A stretch of DNA of 64,000 nt. It comes from Pteria penguin. Lineage: Eukaryota > Mollusca > Bivalvia > Pterioida > Pteriidae. Below the pieces are notes generated by a model, which saw only the letters and a list, made by a program, of their open reading frames with translations, made no database searches and was not told where the DNA came from. Made by a program: the position numbers and the translations under genes. Positions 37,661-46,050 of this stretch are shown here, piece by piece; positions within the stretch are counted from its first letter, which is position 1, and each line of letters starts with the position of its first letter. The stretch covers positions 35,403,063 through 35,467,062 of the forward strand of contig CM068586.1 in NCBI GenBank assembly GCA_035048485.1. Direction: 5' to 3'.

Positions 37661-37755
37661 GACTAACAGTCAGAGGGGACGAGGTTCAGGACCATGTCTC
37701 CTCTGACAGAGGTTTGGACAAGGCCCGTCATGTAGTCCCCACCGCCCTGTTAGTC
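37661..37755 (-). promoter_or_regulatory. SECIS element (selenocysteine insertion) at the end of Naiad copy A
   Basis: On the minus strand: helix I GGGGAC pairs with GTCCCC (6 bp). Then come TAC, the quartet ATGA (37731-37728), C, helix II GGGCCTTGTC pairing with GACATGGTCC (one U-U mismatch), CAAA as the unpaired A's 12 nt after the quartet, apical stem CCTCT-GTC-AGAGG, and the 3' quartet TGA (37688-37686). An outer perfect 9-bp inverted repeat GACTAACAG / CTGTTAGTC encloses everything. This matches a form 2 eukaryotic SECIS. Its role would be to direct selenocysteine insertion at the upstream UGA codons. Confidence 0.85.
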
Positions 37756-39152
37756 AGCGTGCAACGTTCAAGTAAAAGTCTGCATAAGGCTGTAGAGGGG
37801 CCAAATACAAGACCTATAGTCTTTTTGATGATCTCAATATCATATTGTCTATTTATAAGACGTTTGATTATTTTATTACATGATAAAATAACGTTATCGG
37901 AGCCTTTTACTTTCCTTAGTTTATATACGAGATCACCGTAAAAATAAGGATGGGAAATTCCATTGGATACATACTGTTGAAAAGAAATATTTCCAAATTT
38001 AGATAGAAGTTCTGAATAAGATCTGAAGAATTTGCCGAATGTTTTTCTTAGCTTGTGATATCTGTAACCCTGAGTTAAAGGTTTAGTAGTAATTTGTAAA
38101 TTTCGTTTATGAAAGTCCAAAGCATCGGTGCAGCCTCTGACAAATCGAACTAATTGAGATATATAGATACCATATGATGGGAGTCGAGGGACATCGCCAT
38201 CCAAGTAAGGGAAATTTACAATAGGAAATCCAAAATCCTCACGTTTATCATAAATATTAGTATATATTAGGTGGTTGATAATTTTGATGTTTAAATCTAA
38301 GAAAGGTGTAGATTTATCTCAAGTATTAGCTTTATTCAATGTGAGCTCTGGTGGATAAATTTTTGATATAAATTGTCCGAATTCAGGGTTGTCGATAACA
38401 AAAATGTCATCCAGATATCTGCAAGTATTATTGAATTTGTCAATGAGGTCAAAACGTTTTGATTTTTGAAGAGAAACCATAAAATCCAACTCATAACAAT
38501 AAAGAAATAAATCTGCTATCAGAGGCGCGCAATTAGTACCCATGGGAATCCCAACTATTTGTTGATATATCTTGCCATCAAATTGCACAAAAATATTATT
38601 CATGAGAAAATCCAGTGCTGTACATAATTCCTTGCAAGTCCAGTATTTATATGAAGTATAGTGTTTGTTGGAAAAGAATCCGGAGTTATTGGAAGTACAT
38701 ATGTAAGTTTTGGATTCTCTGTGAAAACACCATTGTATAAGAGACAGCAACTTGCTTTTAATCAAATCATGAGGCAGAGATGTATAAAGTGTAGAAAAAT
38801 CAAATGTAGAATTTTGAGTCGCTTTGAAATTTAGTGAAAGAGGTTTGTCTATAACTTCATGAGAATTTTTAATCGACCAAAAGTAATTGATATTACTATT
38901 ATGAAATGCGACATCACAATATTTGATAATATGATCTTTTACAGTAGTTAGAGCAGACGTAATATGCTTCGATAGTACCGTAGTAGAGCAGTGGCTAGAA
39001 TTAGATATGAAACGTGATTTATATGGACTTTTATGTAGTTTTGGGAGCCAATATATGGTTGGTAGATCAGATTTATCAGTTTTAATTTTGAAGTCGGACA
39101 TGGTCATGAGGTGATCGTGCAAGGTGCTGTTTTGAGGTAGGGCTTTCCACAT
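37728..39152 (-). pseudogene. Naiad reverse transcriptase with one in-frame TGA (copy A)
   Basis: A single frame of about 475 codons broken only by one TGA (38321-38319). Before it: LPTIYWLPKLHKSPYKSRFI, TTVKDHIIKYCDVAFHNSNI, NSTFDFSTLYTSLPHDLIKS (palm aspartate), FLMNNIFVQFDGKIYQQIVG, IPMGTNCAPLIADLFLYCYE and CRYLDDIFVIDNPEF with intact catalytic YLDD. After it: KSTPFLDLNIKII, FGFPIVNFPYLDGDVPRLPS, YGIYISQLVRFVRGC, YHKLRKTFGKFFRSY, VSNGISHPYFYGDLVY and a basic C terminus. The TGA lies between ANT and DK; copy D has serine TCC there. The frame ends AVGTT-TGA, and this TGA is the UGA of the SECIS quartet. With Sec decoding this RT would be almost intact; without it, it is truncated before the thumb. 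Confidence 0.85.
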
Positions 39153-39204
39153 ATGTATGAGTGGAGTTTAATTCGTTTTTAAGTACTTCAATATAATATA
39201 GTTT

Positions 39205-39738
39205 TCAAACAACTATTATGTTATTATCTGCTTTATCAGCAGGAACATGCACACGGTTGAGGAACATGCACACGGTTGAGGAACATGCACACGGTTGAGG
39301 ATGGCATGCAGAGTGGCTAAGATCAAGACACTGTGGAAACCCTTTGTAATTATAAATTTTGGATGCAACAGATGGTGTGTAGCTATAGGAAATACATGGA
39401 GGATCTTTGTTTTTGAAATATGGAGGTCTTTTCTCTCAAACAGACTTATGATTTAAAGTTTGGCCAAAATTTAAATAATCAATGTCTTTATCTGCAAATT
39501 TAATTTTGATGAAAGGGCGATTAGATTTTTTTATAGATATATCGAACTTGACGGGACGAAAAAGTCTAGCGGTCGATATGTCCATAATAATACCATCTAG
39601 TCTATACTCTGCAGAGCTTATATCAGAATAGATACGGTGTCTGGACGACACGTACAACTCGTGTAATTTTCTGAGTGAAATAGAATAAAGTTTTGTACGA
39701 ATGTGATTAAGTCCCAAAGGTTTATTTATAAATGGCAA
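39205..39738 (-). pseudogene. Naiad CxC linker and RT start with two in-frame TGA codons (copy A)
   Basis: The frame reads FINKPLGLNHIRTKLYSISL, EYRLDGIIMDISTARLFRPV, RPFIKIKFADKDIDYLNF and LNHKSV, then TGA (39438-39436). It continues without other stops through EKRPPYF, PPCISYSYTPSVASKIYNY, HPQPCACSS (CxC) and VHVPADKADNNIIVV to a second TGA (39207-39205), then KLYYIEVLKNELNSTHTY. The second TGA stands exactly where copies B and C have cysteine (TFTCKKYY, TFVCKAYY), as expected for a Cys/Sec exchange. About 150-200 codons normally between CxC and PADKA are missing; a 19-bp unit is tripled at the deletion point. Confidence 0.8.
39242..39298. repeat. 19-bp unit in three exact tandem copies
   Basis: GGAACATGCACACGGTTGA occurs three times at 39242, 39261 and 39280. 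Read on the minus strand, one copy encodes the CACS of the CxC motif and the last encodes the start of the RT (RVHVPA). Confidence 0.95.
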
Positions 39739-39739
39739 A

Positions 39740-40352
39740 AAGCATCAAAGGAAATATGTATTTCAGGTTTGTTGTATTTGGGTGTACCATGAATTGGATG
39801 CCTCCTCTGGCTTTTGTTGAATAAACCTAGTACGTTAACTGATTGACACGCAGGACTAGTTAGGTTACCAATACTACTAATATTGCTATTGCAGCCATAG
39901 GGTGAATCAGTGCCGAGACGTCTTATCTAGTATTCTTCTCTTTTCCGACGAAAAGGAGTGCTCAAATTGGCATTGTTTGTGGGGTGATATATTTTTTCTA
40001 TAATTCTAATTTTCATAGAGTGGTCAGGCTGGTTGAGGTGGAGATAGAGTAATTGGTTTCCGCTACTATTTATTTTGGACCTGTGGCCTGATATTTTTCT
40101 ACGGAGTTGTCCCTTTGTTTCTCCAACATATATTAACCCACAGAGTGAACACTCAATACCGTATACAATATTTGAACTCTTACAATTTAAATGGTCAAAA
40201 CTATGCGTATGAAAGGTATGTTTGGTTAAATTACTCGTAAAAGAATAGTCTGTAATTAAGATGTTGCAAGTTTTGCAATTTTTGGTCCTGCATTTAGATA
40301 TTTCACAATCATAAGGGGAGAATTGGTTATTGGCATATGAGAACTTACTCAA
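39740..40352 (-). pseudogene. Naiad N-terminal GIY-YIG endonuclease (copy A)
   Basis: The frame opens at a TTG (40352) after an in-frame TAA, so the natural start is probably missing. Cysteines DCEISKCRTKNCKTC plus HTHSFDHLNCK form the CCHH-type zinc-binding region. The GIY-YIG core reads VYGIECSLCGLIYVGETKGQ, followed by RRKISGHRSKINSSGNQLLY and FRRKREEY. A TAG (39927-39929) follows EEY where the other copy keeps a sense codon, probably a mutated tryptophan (TGG). The frame then continues GTDSPYGCNSNISSIGNLTS to PEIHISFDAF before a one-base loss in a T run near 39733. All cysteines are encoded by TGT/TGC in this domain. Confidence 0.85.
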
Positions 40353-41068
40353 TTACCACAATATTGATTCAATAAACGAGTATGTATTCAATTAATTCAA
40401 TCCAACATCGCGTCCGATATCATTCTACGGTACGGGTGTTAATATTGCAAGAATCTCTATCAAGTTTTAGGGGAAGATAATATATTAATTTCACGTTTGC
40501 CTGTATTCCACTGTATGTTATTTACACATTCTTCTCTACATACAAGTCTGAGAAATTTCAGCTTAATTTTTTTACTCGCCGGAGTCGATTTGCAATACGT
40601 GTCAATATCATTCCCTAGTTTTATGTGTTTACATGTATAAAAATATTACTAAAATGATAGTTTTGCTGAAATATGATAAAACTGATCGATTAAAATATTT
40701 CTTAAGTTTTGCATATGATTCTTTTCGTAAGACGGAAGAGGAAGGAAGAATTACTGTTTAGGTAACCTTAAGAGGCCTACTTTTTCTGTTTGTTTTCTAA
40801 TAAAACAATGGTATTTTGTCAGTCCTTCATGAAAAAAGAAAGAAAGGGCACTGATATATTTACTATAGTATTGATAGTATTGTAATCAAATATGGGTAAA
40901 AGTGAAGGGATAAAACGTCTTCTTCATATACAACACAATTATAAATCTACGCAAAGAAACATTAGAAGACGATTTATGACTTGCGCGGTGTTAGCAATAT
41001 AAGTGATACTCTCATGTCATATCATATTGCACATACACCATTTAATCAATCGAATAGGTCCTTTCACT
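40353..41068. other. No gene seen
   Basis: AT-rich upstream flank of the Naiad; no promoter or coding sequence recognised. Confidence 0.4.
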
Positions 41069-41215
41069 TTTACTGCGGGACTAACATTTTGGTTGGCAAA
41101 TATAATGTTTCCCTTAAAATATTTGGCGTCATAGTACAGCACTGATTGTCTCTGACGTCATTTTGCGGAACAGATATCATTTTGCCAACCAATATGTTAA
41201 TCCCACAGTACTTAT
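41069..41215. mobile_element. Short MITE (~145 bp) with ~31-bp TIRs
   Basis: TTACTGCGGGACTAACATTT + TGGTTGGCAAA at the left is the inverted counterpart of TTTTGCCAACCAATATGTTA + ATCCCACAGTA at the right, with four to five mismatches. The interior has 'ggcgtcatagtac' and 'tctgacgtcatt'. Confidence 0.7.
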
Positions 41216-41595
41216 TTATTTATCTATCTTATTACATTGTTTCTTTTTCATTTTGATTTTTATTTTATTCATTTTATCTTGGATTGGCAAGCCTACAGTT
41301 CACTTACTGTTGATTTTATCCATTCACTGTGTTTCGTAAAATGGGGCATATACGACGTTATCAGTTTAAAAAAAATCATTTACCCGACATTACATGACGC
41401 CAAAAAGAAAATTTCCGCAATGTGAAATGGTATACATTTAAATTATTAAGTATGGAGTCAAATATTACAAGGATCGTACAGATCACATGATCGCTGTATT
41501 ATATAGATCAAATCTGTATCACGCCCGATACCTAACTCTGTACATCTATTATCATATCGTTTATCTCTTTACCACTGTTCATACTAAATACCATA
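41216..41595. other. No gene seen
   Basis: AT-rich; no feature supported. Confidence 0.4.
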
Positions 41596-42100
41596 ACCAG
41601 AAATATGAGGTAGGATAAAAAAGTTTTGGATCCCATTTACTATCCAAGATGTAATACCCAAGATTGACAGAATTGTTGTTATTTTTAATATAATCTCCTT
41701 TACTCTCAATACACATTATTCATCTCTTGTCTAATTTCTAAATCACTTTCAAACATAATGCTTCATTCTGGTTCCCGAAATGCTCTTATACAGCGTTGAT
41801 GACATCGTCATTGCTTCTAAAATTCTCACCACGTAGGTAAGATTTCCGTTATGGGAACGGTTAGAGGTGAGGTGCGGCTAATGGGGATGAGGACGAAGCT
41901 ACAGTCTGTCGCAGCCGTCATTACAACTTGGGAAGTATGAGTGGGTTCAATATTACGCGAGAGCAGAACGTTTTCTTCTCCTCCTATTTCCCGACGCAAA
42001 CTCTGTAACTCAGTTGCATAATATGCACCATTTATCTGCGGTTTTCTTCTAGAAAATAAATGACGATTATTTCTTGATTGTCTGATAAGATAGAGACAAT
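41596..42100 (-). pseudogene. Decayed mariner-like transposase
   Basis: Minus-strand pieces read NGAYYATELQSLRREI (about 42045-41998), NIEPTHTSQVVMTAATDCSF (about 41960), KSYLRGENFRSNDDVINAV (about 41833-41777) and LCLKVI..KLDKR..CIESKGDYI (to about 41675). This is the usual order of mariner/IS630-type transposases, in which NA(P)AHTS..., a DY/PYSPDLAPSDY box, LRG..F.S and W.KCI...GDYIEK follow one another. The DNAPAH aspartate and the PYSPDLAPSD box are destroyed (IEPTHTS; ISRTSPLTVP), and several stops interrupt the C-terminal part. A long-dead copy. TIRs were not found. Confidence 0.7.
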
Positions 42101-42724
42101 GCTACCAGCGGAGTTTCTTCTGAGTGTTTTAGGACTGGGTGATCTTGAAAGAATCCTTTGCATGCTTTATTTCTTAGATTCAGGATAATAAATGGTAAAC
42201 CCTAGTTTAATTTTTAGTGACAATTCGACCCATAAAGTAGTCAAAATCTATGAATAAACCATATGCTAAATAGACTCTCCAATTTGTTAAAAGGCGTAGA
42301 CACCATGTACAGGTCATGGAATATAATGTTTTTTGTTTGTTTGTGGTTTTTTATTCAATTAGAGGTCAGTTTACTGTTCGATGGAATGATAGTAAAATGT
42401 AAGTATTCGGTAGTTTTAGTGTCTTTAATTTCAAGGTGCTGAAATGTACATTATCAATAGATAAATCATGTTTGGAAAGGTAGAAATGAATACATGTTTT
42501 TGCTCTTTTCATTGAAAGATCAGTAAAAATTCTTACTCTGCAAAATATTCGTCTGGGTAACTTGGACAAGATTTTGTTACATTAATTCTTCAGTTAATTT
42601 ATCATGTAACATTTTGTTAGAAGTTTTAAAAATCCATACCTGAATCACACAATTTCTTACAGTCTCATCGTACCTTTGGTTTCATATGCATAAGAATAAA
42701 AGATAAAACAGATGACATCTGACC
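42101..42724. other. No gene seen
   Basis: No feature supported beyond AT-rich sequence. Confidence 0.4.
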
Positions 42725-42915
42725 AAGCTGTATGACACAAATCACCAAGGACATTCACATAAAACATGATAATAGTATAAATATACACAGAAAACGACAT
42801 TGCAAAAATATTGCATTGTATTCCGGTTAGGATAACGACTTAGAACAGTAAATTAAATTACCAAACACACTCATTTGGTATGGTTAACCGATTTACGAGC
42901 GCCCACCTTAAGGCA
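42725..42915 (-). mobile_element. Solo Naiad 3' terminal region, D-type variant
   Basis: GTATGACACAAATCACCAAG, ATATACACAGAAAACGACAT, GATAACGACTTAGAACAG and GGTATGGTTAACCGATTTAC match, in order, the 3' end of copy D at 16230-16400. Confidence 0.75.
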
Positions 42916-43180
42916 CCGTTGAACAGAGCGTAATATGCCAGGGTTTTATCATCCTTTTTGTCATGCAAAGTAGAACTTGAAATAGCTAATCAACTGTGGT
43001 AAATGTAGATTACCTTTCATAATGATAAAATGGTTCAATTTGCTTTTTCACTTTATTTGTAGGTAAATTGATCTTCTTCGTTAAATCCATTCCACGTTAA
43101 CGAAATCCCCCACCCCACCCCCTCACCCCCCCCCCCTCCTTTCGTAAATACACCGACTACAATTGTATTAGATTGAGGAG
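42916..43180. other. No gene seen; C-rich tract 43108-43141
   Basis: Contains CCCCACCCCACCCCCTCACC followed by a C run on a background of AT-rich DNA. Confidence 0.6.
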
Positions 43181-44385
43181 ATGTGAAAATTCCTGTTCAA
43201 TACGCACATCTTCATAATTTGTTTTTCTGTGTACTTAGTTTCATAAAATTCCACCAAAGGGTTCAGGAGGAGTTGCAAAGATATAGTATTCTGCAAAATC
43301 TAAGTTCATTGGTTTTAACTCCTGTTAATTTCTCTGGACAGCATTTCCATTCATATCTTTATGAGGGTGTTCTTTCTTTGTAACAATTTTCATCTAAATC
43401 CCTTAAAGGGGTTAAGATGAGTTGCGAGGACAAAGTTAAATTTAAGAAAATTTAAGTCCTAGGGCCATACTACTGTAATATTATTACAGCATTCGTCTTC
43501 CAATATGAGCGTCTTCAAATGGTGTTCTGTCATTGTACAAAGTTTCATGAAAATCCCCCTAGATGAGTGGCGAGGACAAGAGAGGTGGGATAGACAGACA
43601 GACGAACGACTGAGGTATAGCATAATATATCTACATTTTTATTATGGCGTATAAAATATAACATTTTTCCTCAGAGAAAATAACTTGCATGTAGCCAAGC
43701 AAGTTGCTATACTTTCTTTGCATAAAAAATCTAAGCCATATCCCTTAGATTTTTCAGTTAAGGAAACTGCAATCTACTTAACATACATTGACATTATAAA
43801 ATTTTTGTGGAATATCTTCCAGTATGAAATACCCTTTAAACACTCGAAATAAACATATGCTAACAATAAATTTCAATCATGTTAATATTAATATTTTTAA
43901 TTGTCAAATATGCTATATGACCCAATCGTTTATCTAAAAGTGACCCACTTAGTATGAACTTTCAACTAAATTGGGCATTCATATGGAAGCACACTTCATA
44001 AGATTTTACTGTGTGAAGTTTTATCAACATAGGTATCATCCTTAACTGGAGTTATCATCTTGAAAGCCAAAATCTTTTTTTATCAAGTGATCTAAATCAT
44101 CAACTAATATTTTATCAAGTATCAACTTAATTGGTCATTCCTAACTCATGTGATGTGGAAATCCAAAAACCTATTTTTGCAACAGTGATCTATATATTTG
44201 ACCGTTTGATCTTAGAAACAATCACAAGCAAGCACTCTTTATAAATTTTCACTGTGACGTTTCATCAATATTGGTCTATCTTCACTCTAGCTATCATCTG
44301 GAACCCCCCCCCCTTCCCCAAAAAACTATTTGTAACAACAATGACATATATATTTGACGTTTTCACCCCAACACTCTTCATCTAT
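43181..44385. repeat. Molluscan dispersed repeats, degenerate tandem units
   Basis: Diverged units recur around 43200-43450, 43490-43650 (ending in GACAGACAGACGAACGAC), 43975-44110 and 44225-44340. Shared words are 'tttca(t/a)gaaaat', 'gagttgcgaggacaa', 'actgtg..gttt.atcaat' and 'tatcatctggaa'. Not coding. Confidence 0.5.
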
Positions 44386-44796
44386 TGGTGCACAAAATTG
44401 AAAGGTATATATGTTCTATACTTATTACAACCACTAGGCCGGTGTTACTGCTGGTGGACTGATTGTTCCCGAGGGCATCATAAGTCTAGTTTTCAGTGCT
44501 TTTGTACTGAAAGTCTTTGTACTGACATGGAATATATACTTAAAATTGTCAGTCATGAAATTATGTGAAACACTCTTAAACTAAGGAATAACTCCCTCAT
44601 GCATAACTCTGTCCTTAGATTGATTCTTTGGATCACTTTTCGGTCATTTTGGTTTTAACATTGCTCTCCAAATATTTATATCTTGTGTGAATTCCAATCA
44701 TTCGGCGACGAGCATCACTGAAGAAACATAACTTGTCAAAATGCGCATCTGGTGCACAAAATTGAAAGGTATATATGTACTATACTTATCACAGTG
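44386..44796 (+). mobile_element. Dispersed repeat with 45-bp direct terminal repeats, inserted in the previous repeat
   Basis: TGGTGCACAAAATTGAAAGG + TATATATGT(T/A)CTATACTTAT occurs at both ends (44386 and 44752), 366 bp apart. The interior has 'ccactaggccggtgttactg', 'ctggtggactgattgttccc' and 'GCATCACTGAAGAAACATAA'. The flanking sequence ('tatatttgac...' / 'cacagtgatgtgtttcatga') continues the repeat into which it is inserted. Inverted relatives lie at 47655-47850 and 54565-54605. Confidence 0.6.
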
Positions 44797-44930
44797 ATGT
44801 GTTTCATGAATATTGGTTCATTCTAATTCAGGTTATCATCTGGAAATCATCCGGACAGACAGAAAACGACAAACAGTATAGTCCCCTCCGGTTTCACCGG
44901 CAGGGAACTAATAGCCATTACTGCTAGGGT
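44797..44930. repeat. Continuation of molluscan repeat
   Basis: 'gtttcatgaatattggttca', 'tatcatctggaaatc', 'gacagacagaaaacgac' and 'cccctccggtttcaccggca' follow in the order typical of this repeat family. Confidence 0.5.
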
Positions 44931-45143
44931 TTTGGTATGTTGCATATACCAAATTTTCCGCGCGATCTATAATGCTATTAATATACACATTATGCACGTA
45001 CAAACAAAAAAGAAATAAACAAAGCACTACAAATTACTACCTCTCTTCGTATTCACAAAGTGACAGAAAGGTTAAAATTGTTCAGATGAATCAAATGTTA
45101 AATGTACATGTTTGTTTACATCAATAATTTTAATAACATATAC

Positions 45144-45211
45144 CTGCGCCGTCTCCGACACTGGGGAGTTCATAACCAGGATATCTCTGTGGTATTCAGA
45201 TGTGGTAGCAC
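45144..45211 (-). CDS. Candidate 68-bp coding exon of an unidentified host gene
   Basis: On the minus strand a pyrimidine-containing acceptor (TTTCCTACGGCATTAGTTACAG) precedes GTGCTACCACATCTGAATAC. The exon would end at ...GGCGCAG followed by donor GTATATG. One frame is open throughout and reads ATTSEYHRDILVMNSPVSET + AQ, with GC content well above the flanks. Intron phases would be 1 on the left and 0 on the right. No homology recognised and no neighbouring exon found, so it remains a guess; it would be the only host coding sequence in the window. Confidence 0.3.
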
Positions 45212-45229
45212 CTGTAACTAATGCCGTAG

Positions 45230-45859
45230 GAAACAAGGTCCATGGAAGAAGTCTATAAAAGGGTTATCCTGCTACCTGACGGGGCTATGAGGCATCCCTA
45301 ATTATATATATATATATAATATATATAAGTTTTTTGACTTGACGAAAATTATCTAAAAAAGAAATTTTGCAGGTTAAGGATTCAGGTATAATGTAAAATA
45401 CAGTAACTGGTCACATGACTATGGCACTAACAACAGTGTTCAATAGTGGACATTCACAGGCCCCTGAAAATCAGAGATGAGATCGGAAGGAGTGAGCGTC
45501 TCCTGTTTGGTTAGACACACCCGCCGCTAAATTCCTTACATGCAGACGAAGCGAATATAATTCAGCACTATATACACATATGAATTTGCACAAACATTGT
45601 GCAGAAAGTGTCACTGCCACATGGCATCAGGAAAAAGGGTATAATAACATTTAAGTCAAACCCTCCACTTTTTCAAGAACTCCACCTGCAGAGGGAATAA
45701 GTGTGACGTTGATATAAAATACGAAAGTAACAGGTGTCACATGACTATGACACTAACAATAATGTACCACAGAGTCAAAAAGTCAAAATGTAAATTGAAG
45801 AAATCATAGCAGATTTATAAATTTAGTATATCGCCCTCAGTGGATGAATTACCTTATAT
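45230..45859. repeat. Two related segments ~325 bp apart; otherwise no gene
   Basis: 'aaatac(a/g)..agtaac(t/a)ggt' + 'cacatgactatg(g/a)cactaacaa' occurs near 45398-45440 and 45717-45760, a diverged direct duplication. A short (TA)n lies at 45304-45325. Confidence 0.5.
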
Positions 45860-46050
45860 TGGATCTTTTCATTATACAGTTATATTCCATATGAACAGGT
45901 GTCTGACGTCAATCCTTTGTGGAGTCATACAATTTTTATTTCATTTCCCGTAATATAACACCAGTTTCCATAGAACTGGTTGACAATACAATGTTTTGAA
46001 GTAAAATCGATTTATCTAGGCTTCTGCTGTCTGTCTGTGTGTCTATGCGT
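45860..46050. mobile_element. Degenerate copy of the 18675-18893 MITE
   Basis: TTATACAGTTATATTCCATA and GGTGTCTGACGTCAATC match the left terminal arm of the MITE, and 'ccatagaactggttgac' its interior. The right arm is not recognisable. Confidence 0.5.

Larger units (their letters stand above)
37216..40352 (-). mobile_element. Naiad Penelope-like retroelement, best copy (copy A), selenoprotein type
   Basis: On the minus strand, in order: N-terminal GIY-YIG endonuclease (40352-39740), CxC linker (39738-39210, with an internal deletion), RT (39230-37728), SECIS (37755-37661) and 3'-UTR/terminal region (37660-37216). The EN-linker-RT order defines the Naiad clade of Penelope-like elements. The coding region has two frameshifts, one TAG and three TGA codons. 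The 5' end is probably truncated: a TAA stands directly before the first endonuclease codon (TTG) and no pseudo-LTR is recognised upstream. Inserted in tandem with copy B. Confidence 0.9.

Noticed and set aside
37500..37730. Open frame continuing past the UGA in the SECIS
   Set aside because: Reading on past both SECIS UGAs gives a long frame, but it lacks any conserved motif and would require decoding UGAs inside the SECIS itself; coincidence is more likely.
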